Source of the DNA: Micropruina sonneratiae
Lineage (GTDB): Bacteria; Actinomycetota; Actinomycetes; Propionibacteriales; Propionibacteriaceae
Assembly: GCF_025972045.1 (NCBI RefSeq)
Contig: NZ_JAPDHX010000003.1
Coordinates: forward strand, 186,001 to 250,000
Direction: 5' to 3'
DNA: 64,000 nucleotides
Below are positions 63,727 through 64,000 of the stretch, in pieces. Below the pieces are notes generated by a model. That model had not been told where the DNA came from. It worked only from the letters and a program-made list of their open reading frames with translations, and searched no databases. Numbering within the stretch: position 1 is the stretch's first letter; the number at the start of each line of letters is the position of its first letter. The position numbers and the translations under genes were made by a program.

Positions 63727-64000
63727 ATGGTGGCTGACTCACCAGCAACCACGAAGAACAAGAAGAAGAATCCCCTCAGTGACGGCCAGGGCAGTCTGGC
63801 CGCACTGCTGATCTCACCGACCATGGTCGTCATCCTGTTCGTGGTCGGCATTCCCATCCTGATGTCGATCCGCGAATCGGTGTTCCGCAAGAACGAAGGC
63901 GTCGATCCCAACACCGGCATGGTCGCCCAGGGCGAGACGTTCGTCGGGCTGCAGAACTTCACCGACATCTTCAACAATCCCACGGTGGTGCCCGGCAACT
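63727..64000 (+). CDS. ABC transporter permease, MalF-like, partial
   Basis: The first 91 residues of a sugar permease, cut by the window end. A lysine-rich N terminus (TTKNKKKNPLSDG) is followed by a first hydrophobic helix LAALLISPTMVVILFVVGIP and then FVGLQNFTDIFNNP, the start of the periplasmic loop typical of MalF/LacF-type permeases. It probably forms the membrane channel with a second permease beyond the window, fed by the preceding lipoprotein. The ATG follows CGGAGGAGGTGCG. Confidence 0.85.
   Translation, partial: MVADSPATTKNKKKNPLSDGQGSLAALLISPTMVVILFVVGIPILMSIRESVFRKNEGVDPNTGMVAQGETFVGLQNFTDIFNNPTVVPGN

Overview
The window is high-GC DNA with many GTG starts, tightly overlapping genes (ATGA, GTGA and TGATG junctions) and actinobacterial families: DUF2017 beside clpS, DUF3618, a PaaX regulator, a ClpS-PncB neighbourhood and a DprE2-like reductase. 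The fused acyl-CoA mutase IcmF, GlnRS together with GluRS, and an sn-glycerol-1-phosphate dehydrogenase fit a member of the Propionibacteriales. The genus cannot be fixed by reading alone.

Layout. 1-4.5 kb: the str operon (rpsL, rpsG, fusA, tuf), closed by a strong terminator. 4.7-16.6 kb: a small membrane protein, an SDR, glnS, a glycine-rich protein, a wrecked araB-araD remnant facing an intact egsA/araM, two membrane proteins, gltX, a DprE2-like SDR, a sucrase/ferredoxin-like protein and a thiamine-binding protein. 16.6-25.7 kb: a truncated GNAT start, a secreted ScyD-like protein, icmF, a decayed enterochelin-esterase region, an AraC regulator, and NAD salvage genes pncB-pncA. 25.7-40.1 kb: clpS-DUF2017, feoABC behind a possible iron box, murI, rph-rdgB-thyA, two hydrolases, a TetR/VOC pair and dfr-dinB. 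The order pncB-clpS-DUF2017...murI...rph-rdgB is a known actinobacterial backbone, here interrupted by feo and other genes.

40.1-50.7 kb: a broken TIR/GDPD gene, then tRNA-Leu(TAG). The tRNA 3' end is one end of an island of about 8.9 kb. It carries a dead IS256-type element, an arsenic locus (three arsenate-reductase proteins, two dedicated ArsR regulators plus an ArsR-ArsC fusion, ArsA, ArsD, ArsM) and a tyrosine integrase next to the other att copy. No arsenite permease lies within it.

50.7-64 kb: a compact electron-transfer operon (small Ser/Gly-rich exported protein, ApbE-like flavin transferase, ferric-reductase-like membrane protein, NuoF-like protein, ferredoxin), an aldo/keto reductase, a GH36 alpha-galactosidase, a MarR-MFS pair, a peroxiredoxin, DUF3618 and the first genes of a sugar ABC transporter cut off by the window edge.

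Scattered between genes are at least three copies of a nested palindromic element of about 100 bp, plus other repeat families. One copy sits directly after the start of a lost GNAT gene. These elements and the five-gene redox operon are the features most worth following up.
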